Position numbers and translations under genes: made by a program. A stretch of DNA of 54,641 nt from Heterotrichella gracilis (taxonomy: Eukaryota; Sar; Xanthophyceae; Tribonematales; Xanthonemataceae). A model generated the notes under the pieces. It was given only the letters and a program-made list of their open reading frames with translations. It did no database searches and was not told where the DNA came from. The stretch spans positions 1 to 54,641 of the forward strand of contig JAULBX010025886.1 of the NCBI GenBank assembly GCA_032358255.1, given 5' to 3'. Positions 1 through 11,800 of this stretch are shown here, one piece after another. Positions within the stretch are counted from its first letter, which is position 1, and each line of letters starts with the position of its first letter.

Positions 1-300
1 CCCCCACCCCCGCCCCCCCACCAGCCCCCGCCCCCGCCCCTCCCCCCCCCCCGGCACCATCCCCCCCACCCCCCCCCTCGCCACCCCCCCCACCACCCTC
101 GCCATCCCCACCCCCACCCCCGTCTCCATCCCCACCACCACCACCATCTCCACCCCCACCACCACCATCTCCATCCCCACCACCACCCCCGTCTCCATCC
201 CCACCACCCCCACCATCTCCATCCCCACCACCACCACCATCCCCACCGGCTGCGGCACCATCGCAGCAGGAGGCACAGCCACCACCACCACCCGCAGGCT
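1..300 (+). repeat. Pro/Ser-rich coding repeat (spacer of surface protein)
   Basis: Nearly pure C/A tract of CCACCC/CCATCTCC units. In the frame of the surface-protein exon it reads as Pro runs broken by Ser, the type expected for extensin or pherophorin-like rods. Similar shorter spacers occur at about 1870-2060 and 3280-3480. The mirror Gly-rich ORFs on the other strand are artefacts of this composition. Confidence 0.85.
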
Positions 301-3300
301 GCCCCACGCCCGCCCCCGCCCCACCAATCACCTCCGATTGCTTCCCCTGGATGGATGATTGGGGCACATTGCTGCGGGGCCCCTGCGATGACTGCAATGT
401 CACAGTCAGTATACCCCCCTGCATGCAATTCCAGGGCCAGCCAATCGTCGACTCTCAGGTAAGCATGCATGCCATATATAAATATAATTTATAATAATTT
501 ATGATCATTTGATCATAATCGATTATGATCAAATTCCCGTGATGCACCAACCAGGAATACCTGCCACCAAACAGGACTACCTGCTCACATTCCTGGGCTG
601 CAAACATTAAACACCCTAAACCCTAAGCATTCCCCTCACAGGCCGGCAAACCCAACAACCTACACTCTATTCCCTAAATTTCCTTTCTTTCCTTGACAGG
701 TTGGCCTGTCCTCCAATGGCCAGCTGTTCTTCCCAGCCGCCTGCACCAACCAGGACTACCTGCCCACATTCCTGGGCTGCGGACGTCAAACCCTAACCCT
801 AAACCCCAACCCTCCCCTTACAGGTCGACAAACCTGTAGGCAAGCCCAGCACACTGTACTCTCTACCATAAAACCTAAAACCACTTTCCTGCCCTCGCAG
901 GTTGGCCTGTCCTCCAAATGGCCAGCTGTTCTTCAATGCCGCCTGCACCAACCAGGACTACCTGCCCACTGAGCCCACGTTCCTTGGCTGCAAACCCTAA
1001 ACCCTAAACCCTCAGCCTTGCCCTCCACATGCCGGCACACCCAAAACACTACACTCCATACCCTCAACTCTAAAACCCCTTTCCTCCCATTACAGATTGG
1101 CCTGTCCTCCAATGGCCAGCTGTTCTTCTCCGCCGCCTGCACCAACCAGGACTACCTGCCCACTGAGCCCACGTTCCTGGCCTGCGGTGCGCGCATGGCC
1201 CCCGCTTGGACTGACACCGACGACACCAGGGTGTACTACAGGAGGGTCAGCGATTCCCTGCTGCTGTTTACGTGGGAGGCAGGTAGGTTGACAAACTTTG
1301 AACATCGTTTCAAGTTCATGTATTATTATTTCAGTTAAGGGGGAGGCAGGTAGAGCGCCAGAAACCTTTGAGTATTCTGAATATTAATTGTACATTTATG
1401 AATGTCTTTAATGTACATAATGTACATATTCTTTTTGACGGCATAATCAGTAGTCCCTGAGCCCCATGATTTGTCTATAATTCAATTTTTTACAATGTGT
1501 TTATATCCCTGTCGTCATGCTGCAGGGTATTTCGACAGGGATGGCGGCCTGGTGATGCAAGTGCTGTGGTGGGCTGACGGCACAGTCCAATCCAGCTACC
1601 GCCAGGTGGACCCATACACCCACAGGGGAAAAATTGTAGGATTTGCCCCCTGGGGGAGTAGGAACGCCTCAGAAATACCCCCAATGGCGGCCGCCCCCTG
1701 GGTGGGGGTGACCTCCCCTGTAAATTTCACCTTCTCTACTGCCCCTTGGATCTACCTGGGGAGGGGCGATGCTGCTTGGGCGCAGCTGGGGGGCAAATAC
1801 CTACGGGTGGAATCTCCCCAAAATGTGGAGGATTTCTGGGTGCTCACGGCCGGCGAATTGTGCCCCTTGCCATCCCCGCCACCCTTGCCACCAGCCCCAC
1901 CGGCTGTGGCGCCATCCCAACAAGAGGCATCCCCCCCACCCCCACCGTATGGGTACCATTCTCCCCCTCCACCAGATGGCGTCAGCCCCCCTCCTGTGAC
2001 CCCACCACCACCACCATCACCCCCCCCGGCTTGTCCAATTCCCGACCCTGCCCCTCCGGTCCCCTCTGATTGCTTCCCCTGGGTGGATGATGACTGGGGC
2101 ACATTGTTGCGGCCCCCCTGCGATGACTGCAATGTCACGGTGGAAATCCCAGACTGCATGCACTTCCAGGGGCGGCCAGTCACAGACGCTGGGGTAGGCA
2201 GGAGACACAGTGGGGTTTGGCACATAGTGGAGCAGGGTGTTTGGCTATCAGGAGGTCATGGGTATTGATGGGCACCCCATTATGTAAAACATGTGTTCAC
2301 TTTCTACTATTTGTTTATGAATTACTAATGAAAACAAAATGTAAAATAAGAGCAATGCTGATTGTGTTTTCCTTTGCTTCCAGGTTGGTTTCACCTCCAA
2401 TGGCCAGCTGTTCCTCAACGCCACCTGCACCGACCCCTCCTTCCAACTCACCGAGGCATCCTGGCTGGGCTGTGGCGCACGCACCTCCTTGAACCCTAAA
2501 CCATAAAGCAAAACCCTTTGCCATCAACCATATGATGTAATTGAAATGAACACTCATTCTTCCCCCTCAGGTTGGCTTCACCTCCAATGGCCAGCTATTC
2601 CTCAACGCCTCCTGCACCGACCCATCCTTCCAACTCACTGAAGCATCCTGGCTGGGCTGTGGCGCGCGCATCGCCCCCGCATGGACTGACCTGGATCTAG
2701 TGCGCATGTACTATCGGAGGATCAACGACTCCCTGCTTTTGTTCACGTGGGAGGCGGGGTATTTTGAGCAAGAGGGGACGCTGTTGATGCAGGTGCGGTG
2801 AGGAATGTATCATTTGATAGTGGACAGAAACTTCCTGGCTCAGGGAATGCCCATTGTCTTGGTGATGCAGGTGCTGTGTGGGCAAGCGGCAAAACATTAT
2901 CCAGGCGGACCCACACACCAATCACTTCAGGACTTCACTTGCTTGATTGTTGATGTGTTTGTTTGATGCAGGTGCTGTGGTGGGCTGACGGCACAGTCCA
3001 ATCCAGCTACCGCCAGGTGGACCCTTACACCTACAGCGGCATGGTGGTAGGGTTTGCACCCTGGGGTAATGCCACAATCGGCGACGTGCCCCCCATGTCA
3101 ACCGCCATATGGTGGGGGGTGACCTCCCCAGCCAGCGAGTTGTATGATAACGCCCCTTGGGGGTACGTGGAGGAGACAGGGGAGGCGTGGGCGCAGCTTC
3201 AGGGGAAGTATCTGCGCCTGCAGACCCCCTGGAATGCGGGGGATCCCTGGGTGCTCACCGCCGGTGAATTGTGCCCCTCGCCATCGCCGTCGCAGCCTGA

Positions 3301-4690
3301 TGCATTCTCACCACCGCCACCACCGCCACCATCACCACCACCACCACCACCGCCATCACCACCGCCGGTGCCACTGTCACCGCCACCATCTCCACCATTC
3401 CCAGCAACCCAATCCCCACCGACGGCGCCACCGTCGCCGCCACCATCCCCACCACCACCGCCTTCACCACCGCCAGTTGTTGCAGGTAGGTGTGGCCGCT
3501 GCATGCGCCAGCGCGCCAACAAGGGCAGATAAAATGCGACAATTTAAGAAGAATGCAATCCTTTCTAAACTGTCATACTTCCTCATGACAAGCTGTGCAC
3601 ATACTGTGGTCCATTAGCACCGCCAGCATGGTCTGCCTATCGCCTCTGCATCATGATGCGCTGGAACGTGAAGCCATGGCCCTATGAGCATTTGGCTCCA
3701 CAAACCTGCTCCTTGCAAACAGCAGAACCAGCACCTTCATCCATTGGTGCACCAACAAATTGCTGCTCACTGCAGCTTGAGCCTACACCAGGCGCCAAAT
3801 CCTTAGACTAACAACCACGCTCTCCAACCCCGCAGGCTGCCTCTTTGGCAGTGACATGCAATTTGATGCCAGCGCAAATCGGCTGCAGATGGCGGGCACC
3901 CCCGCCCAGCTCATTTTGGCCCTTTCATCGCCTCAATCAGTGGTGGGCTCTGACATTGAGGTGCTGATCGGCGGTGACCCTGGTGCGCCTGTCAGCGTTT
4001 TCCCCTATGCTGATAGCAAGAACATCTTCCTCATCAAGGTAGGCGATCATCATCGGATGGAATAGAAATAAAATGCTGGACGGTCCCACCATGCCAGTAA
4101 TGCTTTTAACATTCGACTAGGCCAAGTACATGTATACCTTTCTAGATATTTAGAGCTGGGTTTTGTCAAGCAAACCTGGTGCGCCTGGCCGGTGAGCGGT
4201 CCCCCTATGCTAACACCTTTCTTGAGGCTGGCCTTTTCCAGTGCTCAGCAGTGCCCGCCATGCCAGAATCGCTTTTTAATAATTAAACAAGTTAGCAATG
4301 CCAGATAAGCATGCATGGTTATATGCCGATACCCTCAACCTTAGCAACCTGTTGAAATCTGAACCCATTGCTCACATGATTCCTCTCCCCATTGCAGGTG
4401 TACCACCCTGAGGACTACTGTCAACCTTCTCTACTTTCAAAACCACAAAATTGTAATTCAAACTGTTTCCCTCCCCGTTGCAGGTGTACCACTCCGAGGA
4501 CTACAGCGGCCTGGTCACTGTGCACCTGCCCGCCAGCCCGCTTGTGCGCACCCTCACCTACGCGGTGGTACCCCTGCAGACCCTGGCAGTGACTGACCCC
4601 CTCAGCAATGTGGAGCACATGTGCGCGGCAGACCCGGGGCTGGGGATGAGCGATGGTGGCTTCCCTAGCCCACCACCGCCAGAGGCCTAG
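1..4690 (+). CDS. Modular Pro-rich surface protein with NIDO-like units (5' partial)
   Basis: Exons: <1-458, 1096-1282, 1526-2193, 2571-2792, 2972-3485, 3836-4038, 4484-4690; phase closes at every junction. The protein repeats one unit at least twice: a Pro/Ser spacer (PPPPSPPPP type), a Cys-rich stretch (SDCFPW..DDW, CDDCNV), then a fold with 'SNGQLF', 'APAWTDxD', 'YYRR', 'LLLFTWEAG' and 'MQVLWWADGTVQSSYRQVD'. That order (edge strand, APxWxD, VYYR, WE, LxxDGT) resembles the NIDO (nidogen extracellular) domain; this is a family guess by motif only. A different C-terminal domain follows (3836-4690). Pro-rich spacers suggest a secreted, probably hydroxyproline-glycosylated cell-wall or matrix protein. 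The N terminus and signal peptide lie before the window. Introns hold several decayed copies of the adjacent exons, so earlier acceptors (700, 901, 2384) could be used in alternative splicing; the 901 copy has a one-base frameshift. Confidence 0.8.
700..991 (+). repeat. Two exon-edge echoes before exon 2 of the surface-protein gene
   Basis: Copies at about 700-781 and 901-991 repeat the start of the exon at 1096 (VGLSSNGQLFF..ACTNQDYLPT), each preceded by its own CAG acceptor and followed by CCCTAAA-type runs (about 787-805 and 991-1012). The second copy has an extra A in 'tccaaatgg' that breaks the frame. Both are read as intronic duplicates; use of the 700 acceptor cannot be excluded. Confidence 0.85.
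2384..2492 (+). repeat. Exon-edge echo of the exon at 2571
   Basis: Repeats the acceptor and first ~110 bases of the next exon (VGFTSNGQLF..), then runs into 'gaaccctaaaccataaa'. It is almost identical to 2571-2675 by eye, so the duplication looks recent. Confidence 0.85.
2861..2919 (+). repeat. Exon-edge echo inside the 2793-2971 intron
   Basis: 'gtgatgcaggtgctgtg' followed by a gapped match to 'ccaggtggacccatacacc' of the exon starting at 2972. The donor side (2786-2797, gatgcag|gtgc) and acceptor side (2965-2976, gatgcag|gtgc) carry the same bases, so this intron holds three copies of its own junction sequence. Confidence 0.75.
4168..4426 (+). repeat. Echoes of both flanking exons in the last intron of the surface-protein gene
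   Basis: About 4168-4230 is a decayed copy of 3979-4040 (CCTGGTGCGCCTG...CCCTATGCT...), ending near a donor-like GTGAG/GAGG. About 4395-4426 copies the acceptor and start of the last exon (GCAGGTGTACCAC..GAGGACTAC). A shared 'accatgccag..tgcttttaa' motif also occurs at about 4089 and 4258, suggesting a longer tandem duplication. Confidence 0.7.
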
Positions 4691-5920
4691 CCTGTGAGAC
4701 GTGCACCATGAGACTGTAATCGAGATCCAGAGTCCAGGCTCCAGGAGCATGAATACGCCCTAGCCCAAGGCCTAGATAGTATACATTGCTAGGCATTATG
4801 CATGGACTCTAGACCCTAGTCTAAGGCTACAATCATGGCATAAGACCTAGACCATGAGCCCACGCTATGAGCTGGCGTGTTGAGTCATGTTAGGTAGACC
4901 CATTGACCAAAGGTGTGAGCAAAACCGCCTGCAGGCGGGATGCCGCTATTATGAAAGGTTTATGTCACAACGCATTAACCAACACATTCAATGGCTTTCC
5001 CTGAAAGGATTGTTTCGTAAATGAACACTTGCAGCACTTAACTTGCACAGGCATACCTGTGCACCCCAGACCTTTTTACTGCTGCCATCGTCCTATATTT
5101 TTTAATGGTAATTTCCAAAGTGGCTGTGCTTGAATGCTATCAATTTATTCCGGGGCGAATCATGCAGTGCATCCTGGTTTACCTGGTTGCGTATTAGGTA
5201 CGCATAATTTCCTGAAATTTGCAGAATTGATCAGCGGACAGTTATACCTACTACGTTAGCAGAGTTGCAGTGTGAACACCAGTCCACAGGTGCTAGTGAT
5301 TTGCCCCTGTTTGTGGACCCATGATTTTCTCACCTATGGAGGCTACACACATGGCTGCAGCGGGTCTTGACAATGCTGATGGATCTCTGACACTTGGCTA
5401 TTTTTAGGGGGAACAATGTCATCGTTAAATCTTCACCAGCAGCTCTTGGTAACGTCTGACATTGCCTTGGGCGTTCTTGTCAGTTGCTTTGGGGTCTATT
5501 TGTCATTATTGTTAGTCGTCCATCGCCATGGTCTGCGTTTGGGCGTTTTACTTGTACCAGGTTTCTGCAGCCTGAAACCTCAAATAAGAACCAAAAGCTG
5601 TGCTGCAACTCATCAGTGACTTTGGATTTGGCCATTTGGCCAAACTGATCAGCTCTCTAGAAATTTAATGCAAATTAATTAAGAACGTACCCCCCGCGTT
5701 TTCGTGCATCAACCCCTTGGTCACCAAGTTGGTGACGTGCACTTGCATCGTTTGGGGCATTGATAAACACGCGAGCCTAGCAGCTGAGGTTGCAGAATAA
5801 CCCTGAACGCAAGCCTGTTGTTTGGCTGACAACCTCGAGGTCCAAAGGGCAGCAGCCACGCGGCGCTGAACGGGAGCACCCCCAAACAGGGTTTCACAGA
5901 AGCTGTTCCTGTAGGCAACT
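4691..5920. other. Intergenic region between genes A and B
   Basis: About 1.2 kb with no ORF that looks coding and no clear TATA box. It should hold the 3' end of the surface-protein gene and the promoter of the small mitochondrial-type gene. I see no repeat family in it. Confidence 0.5.
4715..4719 (+). promoter_or_regulatory. TGTAA polyadenylation motif after gene A
   Basis: TGTAA, the usual chlorophyte near-upstream poly(A) element, 25 bases past the stop codon. Confidence 0.45.
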
Positions 5921-6712
5921 ATGTCGTCAAACGCTGTGCGGAAAGCTGTCTTGCAGCTCGCTGGCAAGGGAGCACGTAACTTCCACAGCAGCAAGCCTTC
6001 ACTGGGCGGCCATGGCGAGGTATGTGATGGGCATATCCTGATATGCATGCATTGCGCCAGGTCTGCAAGCCCTGGAAAACTCTGGGTTCTGTGCACAGAA
6101 TGGCGTGAGTTAGCTTGCACCTTCGAACTTGGTCACCTGCTGCCGTAAGGCGGTCTTCTGCCTCATTCCATTGTTACTTGGGGGTGGTCAATTGTTGGCC
6201 TGTACAGGCGTGGGGAGAGTTGGGTTGGCCTCTGTTCAGGTCTTGTGCGGTGTGTGCTCACCAAACCAGACTGCAGTTTTCAGTATCGAAAAGAAGGCTG
6301 CGTGTGTTCTGCAGGGTGGCTATGACTACATCCACGGGCCACACATGTACAACCTCACAGAGGTAAGTGCAGGTCACTGGTTGCTCACACCAGGCTTGAG
6401 CTTGCCTGTCAAACTGTTCCTTAAACACTGTGAAGTGCACACACTCAATGAGCCAGTTGCAGGCATTCTAGCAGTGCAGCCAAATGAGCAGTCAGCCTTT
6501 CACAAGCGTGCCCCACTCAGCTCTGTCCTGGCACTTTATCCAACTCCCTCTGCCCCGCACTGTGCACTGCTTTTCACTCAGAAGGCGTCGTGGCACTGCA
6601 GATGAAGAACCGCAAATTCAAGATGGCTACAGCCATCATTGCTGTCATTGCGGGAGGCACGGGCATCCCCGTGGTGGCTGTAGCCTGGCAACAGAAGAAG
6701 GCGCAAGGGTAA
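5921..6712 (+). CDS. Small single-span inner-membrane protein, COX VIIc-like
   Basis: Three exons: 5921-6019, 6315-6362, 6602-6712; 85 residues, all junctions phase 0. The N terminus (MSSNAVRKAVLQLAGKGARN) is Arg/Lys/Ala/Ser-rich without acids, typical of a mitochondrial presequence. The middle has a HMYNL..MKNRK segment, followed by one membrane helix (about residues 57-77) ending in GIPVVAVAWQQKK. The pattern N-K/R..helix with G.P..V...Q..KK matches cytochrome c oxidase subunit VIIc and its plant/algal relatives, which sit as one helix in complex IV. The gene model is firm; the family call rests on this short pattern only. Confidence 0.6.
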
Positions 6713-7049
6713 AATACCTGGCAGCCAGAGAGGAGAGACAAACCTTGGCTCAAGGGTTAACTTGGCAGCCACAGAAATGGGTTCTTCAGCCTGCTCAACG
6801 TAGACCTGGGTATCAGGGAACGGGTCCCCGATTTTCTACTAGAATTGCCGCGCTATTAGGCTTTGCCTTGTCCATGGTTGACGTGGCTGCAAGGCCGGTC
6901 AGCGCTCCTTGTTATTATCCAGTGATATCACGCCCTTGTGTGCTCGTGCACAGCAGCAATTTACTCCTCTAATACTGCCAGTGCCCTGCCATCTCCATTG
7001 CTAGAACTTAGGTCAAGGCTGTAGTGGGTTCTGTCTACTTGGCTAAGAT

Positions 7050-7079
7050 TGTAACAACAAGAACCGCCATTCGCTGTAA
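7050..7079 (+). promoter_or_regulatory. Two TGTAA polyadenylation motifs after gene B
   Basis: TGTAA at 7050-7054 and 7075-7079, about 340-370 bases past the stop codon, a plausible 3' UTR length for green algae. Confidence 0.5.
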
Positions 7080-8054
7080 CAGCCCAGCTTGCACGCGCGG
7101 CGTCCTGCACCCAAGGCTTTTACTTGCCTGGCTTGCATACCCTCAACAGACAGCGGCAGCCTTGCCTACAGCACATATGGGGGGGTCTTGTCCACCCCCC
7201 CGTGTCTGATTGACAAGGTTGCACTGGCACTGGAGCGAGGTGAACAATGCGTTTGCAGGAGGGTGCCAAGCCAGCCTGCCTGCGTTTAAGGTCTGCAGCC
7301 TACAGGGGTGCTGGCACCAGCCACCCGGCCAGTGGTGGGTACCTTTGATACCCTTCAACATGTGTTGTACAGTAAGCATTGGTTGCTTATTCCTATTCTA
7401 TTGGTTTTGTGTGAGCACCGTTTGGGCTGTGAGGTGTACAATTCTTCACGGCGGAGGCAAATTCAAGCCTTTAACAGCTGGGTGCAAAGGCCAAGGCAGT
7501 GGGCAATGCCACCATCATCAGGTGTGCGACAAGCGGGCAAGTGATGGATATTTTGACGCCCTGGTTGGGAGGCGCTGAGCAGATGTTTCCGGCGTTGTGC
7601 CCAAAGTGTGCCCCAACGAGCTGTTAGGATAAAATATTTGAGTCTATGCAGGTCTATGGCAACACATTTGATGATAAGACTGGTTAAGGCCTTGTTATCC
7701 AAAGTGCACAACACCCGTGGGTTACGGGGGTTGTCTCTGCTAACTTTACAACAAGTGGCCAGTATAGAGAGAGATACCAGTGGTGCATTGCAAAAGCAGT
7801 TGATGAACAGAAGTAGAGACAAGGTGCTTGGTGTGTGTGCCGGTTATATACCTCCCATAGGCACGATGCTTCGCCTGGATTTGGTAATAAAGCAGCCCAG
7901 AAGGCCCTCTGCCACTGGCCACTGGCAGAGTGCCAGCCGTCATCTGTGCGGGCCTCCGTACTGCAGTCTTACTTAAGCCCCTGCTTGTGCATGATGAGCT
8001 CAGACGGCAGTGCACCAACTTCCATGCACTTGTGCTTGTGCCCTACCCAAGGGC

Positions 8055-8452
8055 TGCCACACAGCCCCTCTTGCAGTCTTCATGCCCCTGCTTGGGTACA
8101 AGGCAAACTGTGGCTATGCCTGCAGCTAGGCCGTGAGCAAGCAGGGCCATAATTAAGAATGGAAGAGTGCGGCTGTTTGGCATCCCCTTAGTGGTTCTTG
8201 ATCCACAGGCTGTTTGACTAGGACAAAAGTGGGGAGTGGGTCGTGGCATAGCAGTAAAGCCGTTCCTGCTGGTGTGGAGTTGTTGAGGCGAGTAATATAA
8301 ACGATATCAGGCTTGATAGTGCCACACAGCCCCTCTTGCAGTCTTCATCAAGCCCCTGCTTGGGTACAAGGCAAACTGTGGCCTATGCCTGCAGCTAGGC
8401 CGTGAGCAAGCAGGGCCATAATTAAGAATGCGAGAGTGTGGCTGTTTGGCAC
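8055..8452 (+). repeat. ~130-bp direct repeat, two copies
   Basis: Copy 1 about 8055-8182 and copy 2 about 8320-8452 share 'gccacacagcccctcttgca', 'cttgggtacaaggcaaactg', 'ggccataattaagaatg' and 'gtggctgtttggca' in the same order with few differences. They are about 137 bases apart. No coding content; a local duplication in intergenic DNA. Confidence 0.85.
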
Positions 8453-8800
8453 TAAACTATGGCACATAACAACTCACTTGACCTGCCTACAGCTCCTTAA
8501 ACTTCATGTTGAAGCCAGCCCAAAAGGAAGCATGAAGTGTGCGCCCGTACTACGGGCCGTAGCTTAAAAGGCTGGTGCTGGACTGGTGTGCATTCAGAGC
8601 TCTCAGCGAGTCGTCACCTTGAGTGAGTCTTACTCAGCATGAGTCATCACCTTTCCCGCGCTTTCCGCTGGTGCTTCCTGTAGACAACACACCTTTTATC
8701 AGCAAGGGCCAAGCCAAGGCACCCACTTCCACGAGTATTTGAGTCCCTTTGGAGCAGCTGTGTCCAATGCGCACCTGCTGGTCACAGTGTTCTTGTCACC

Positions 8801-11800
8801 ATGCTTGCCCTGCGAGCAGCTCAGCAGGCCTATGGTCAGTGGCCTGTGGCGCAGCCTGCTGCAGCGTTTGTCCTGCTACAACGAGTGATGGGCCAGGTAG
8901 GGAGGCATTGTCGGTGTTTCGAGTGTCGTTGCCCTGTTTTCTGAACCACCCTTGTGGCATCGCCCACATGCATGCGTGACCAAGCCATACATGCATTGTG
9001 GGTGGTGCAGGAGGGGACGCTGGCTACCATGGCAACGCCACAGAACCCTGTGCAGCCCGTTCCATACTGGCACCAGATCACCAACTCCAGAGCCTTCTGT
9101 TCCACACCACCGAACATAAACGGAGACAAAGACCAAACATCTCACCCATCGCAACCTGGCCATGCCAAACCAGAGACACCCAGCGACACAGATGGAGACA
9201 CCAGCCAGCTGGCTGTGCCTGGCAAGTCTCACAGCAACGACCCGGACTGTGTCCTGCCTCGCCAGCGGTGGGGGTCCAGCACGCTGGCAGCGTGGCGAGA
9301 ACACATACACGACAACTCCTACCTCCTGGCAGTCACTGCTAGCTCCATGGTGATGAGCATGTGCCACACGGGTAAGGACTCCCTGAATACCTGAGAACCT
9401 AAACACTAGACAGCTGTCATTGCTAGCTCCATTGGGATGAGCGTGTGTTACACGGGTGAGGGCTCCCTAAAACCCTAGAGGGCATATTGAGCTCAGAGGC
9501 ATAAACCTCCTTGTTTGGAGTTATAAAGCTCAGGCCGAACGACCAACTGGGGCTTGTGACCACCACTCGTGCTGGAATGCATTGTGCGTCATAACGATAA
9601 CATGGAACGAACCATGCGCCTCGGGTGCCGGGTGCCGGAGCTGCCCTTGTGCTGCCCCTTTCAACCTGAGGATTCTGCATGGATTGTGTTGATCATTATC
9701 ATTTACGTGCATTTGATTGCATTGATTTATTTTACCGATCACTCTATCTGCGTTTTTGAGTGGATTGGTTTATTCACCAGTATTGTGTTTAAATCATGTG
9801 CAATGCAGCGCTGGAGCCCGTGCTGTCGCTGTTCACCAAGGTTCCTTTCTCCAACTTAGGGGTTTGGGTTTGCATGGTGTCTGCTCAGGTATACATCTTT
9901 GTGCCACGCAGCGCTGGGGCCCGTGCTGCCGCTGTTCACCCAGGAATTTGGGGTGGTGGTTTTTGTCATAACCGATTATTTGATCTATTGATCATCATTT
10001 GAGCAATTATTTTGTGATGTGTGCCACGCAGCGCTGGGCCCCGTGCTGCCGCTGTTCACCCAGGAATTCGGTGTGGGTGCTGGCGCCATCGGCACCACCA
10101 TCTCGGCGTTTGCGGCAGCGCGCCTGCTGCTAAATGTGCCTGCGGGTATCATGGCAGAGCGCTACGGCAGGAGGCCGCTGCTCATATGGGGGCCCTTCAT
10201 CACGGGAGCTGGTGGGTACTAGCGTGTTAAATCTGCTCAAAACTGTGACATGCCAACTTGGCGTTTGTGGGTGGGTGGGATTGAACGCGCTACTACAACA
10301 CTTACAATTACATGTCCCCAGAGGGATGCATTCACCGGCAGTAGCCACACTCCGTGCATCCCTCCGGGAAACGCACCCGCAACATGCCCTTGCCAAAAGG
10401 AACACATGCCATCCATGCCCCTCCATCCATGTCCACTTGTCGCAGGCATGCTTGGCAGCGGCATGTCTGGCAGCTTTCATGAGCTGCTGGCGTGGAGGTG
10501 CCTCACGGGGGCAGGGTCTGCACTGCAGATGGGCGGGGCGCAGCTGTTTTTGGCGGACATCAGCACGCCAGCCAACCGGGGGCGGACCATGGGCGCCAAC
10601 CAGGTACCGATATGCATTCAATGTATGGGGAATGGAATTGAAATTCAGGATGCTGATCAAACAGCAAATAATGTAGTGGCTAGGATCAAAGTCAATAGCA
10701 ATAAGAAAGCAATTATCTACATGGAAATGGCAACAGTTGCGTAGAAGCTACTGGATTAAGCTGAAGCTCGAAACTCAAATCCGGCATTCGTGAGCATGTT
10801 ACCAATCACCAACCACCAATCATCATGTCTAACTGTAACCACGCTCCGTTGCCAGGCTGCGTCACTGCTGGGCGTGTCGATTGGCCCTGCTGTGGGGGGC
10901 ATGCTTGCTGAGACGGGAGGCCTGCGTGCCCCCTTCACAGTGACAGGGGGGGCGGCTGTGCTGGCGGGGCTGTACGGGTGGTGGCGCCTGCCAGAGACCA
11001 AACCTCCGGGGGACGCTCAGCCGGATGGCTCGGTGCAGGCATCCACGCCACGGTAGGGAGTGCAATTCGAGAAAAACTGATCAATTTTGGTCGCAATACC
11101 ATCATGCATTCACCAAGGCATGATGGTGCTTACCCTTTTACCCTTTCATTTATATTCTGCATGTCATGGTCATGACATCATCATATCAACATAGATTTGA
11201 AGTACCTTCACATTCATCAAGGCATGGTTGCGGTTGCAAGTACCTGTTGCACTCACCAGGAGGGCGGCTGGGGGGGCTGTGTTGTCGACAATCAACAAAT
11301 TGTTCTATTCTCATTAATCAACTCTTTTTCAGTGATTAATTTGTTTTATCACCCCCTGCCACGCGCACATGCAGGGGCTCCAAGATGGACGCCTGGCGCA
11401 GCATGATGTCCAACCGAGACTTCCGCGCTATTGCCCTGGTCAACGCCATGCTGTTCACGTCAGTCACTGGCAGCAGAGCGGTGCTCATGCCGCTGCTGGC
11501 AATCAACACCTTTGGATTCACCGCAGCGTCGCTGGGTAAGAACTGACTGCATGCGTTCACATTGCACTCACTGTGTGTAGGCTGGATGCCCAATCCCCCA
11601 TCATGAATACGGTAGCCACGATTTGGAATGGGCGTCATGGTTGTGGTCAATGCTCATTAATTAAAAGTTAGAATACTAACAAATAATATAAATTCATTTG
11701 CTGGTCACATCTGTTACCGGCATCCTCGCAGTGCTCGTGCCCTCTCCTGGCTGTCAGTGTGTTGACATTTGGCCTCACGGCAGCATCACTGGGCAAGCAT

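Larger units (their letters stand above)
6713..8800. other. 3' UTR and intergenic region between genes B and C
   Basis: No convincing gene. Several open stretches exist (for example about 7900-8110 on +) but none has neighbours, splice logic or recognisable motifs. The main content is the direct repeat at 8055-8452. Confidence 0.45.

Noticed and set aside
990..1012. Chromosome end or telomere
   Set aside because: Arrays are only two to four heptamers, inside introns of coding genes, with unique sequence on both sides.
1752..2225. Gly-rich open frame on the minus strand opposite the Pro-rich exon
   Set aside because: It is the complement of a Pro-codon-rich exon (CCN/NGG), so it stays open by composition; the plus frame has conserved modules and splice sites.
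7608..7976. Open frame between genes B and C as a gene
   Set aside because: No motif, no splice context and no plausible start; composition like the surrounding intergenic DNA.
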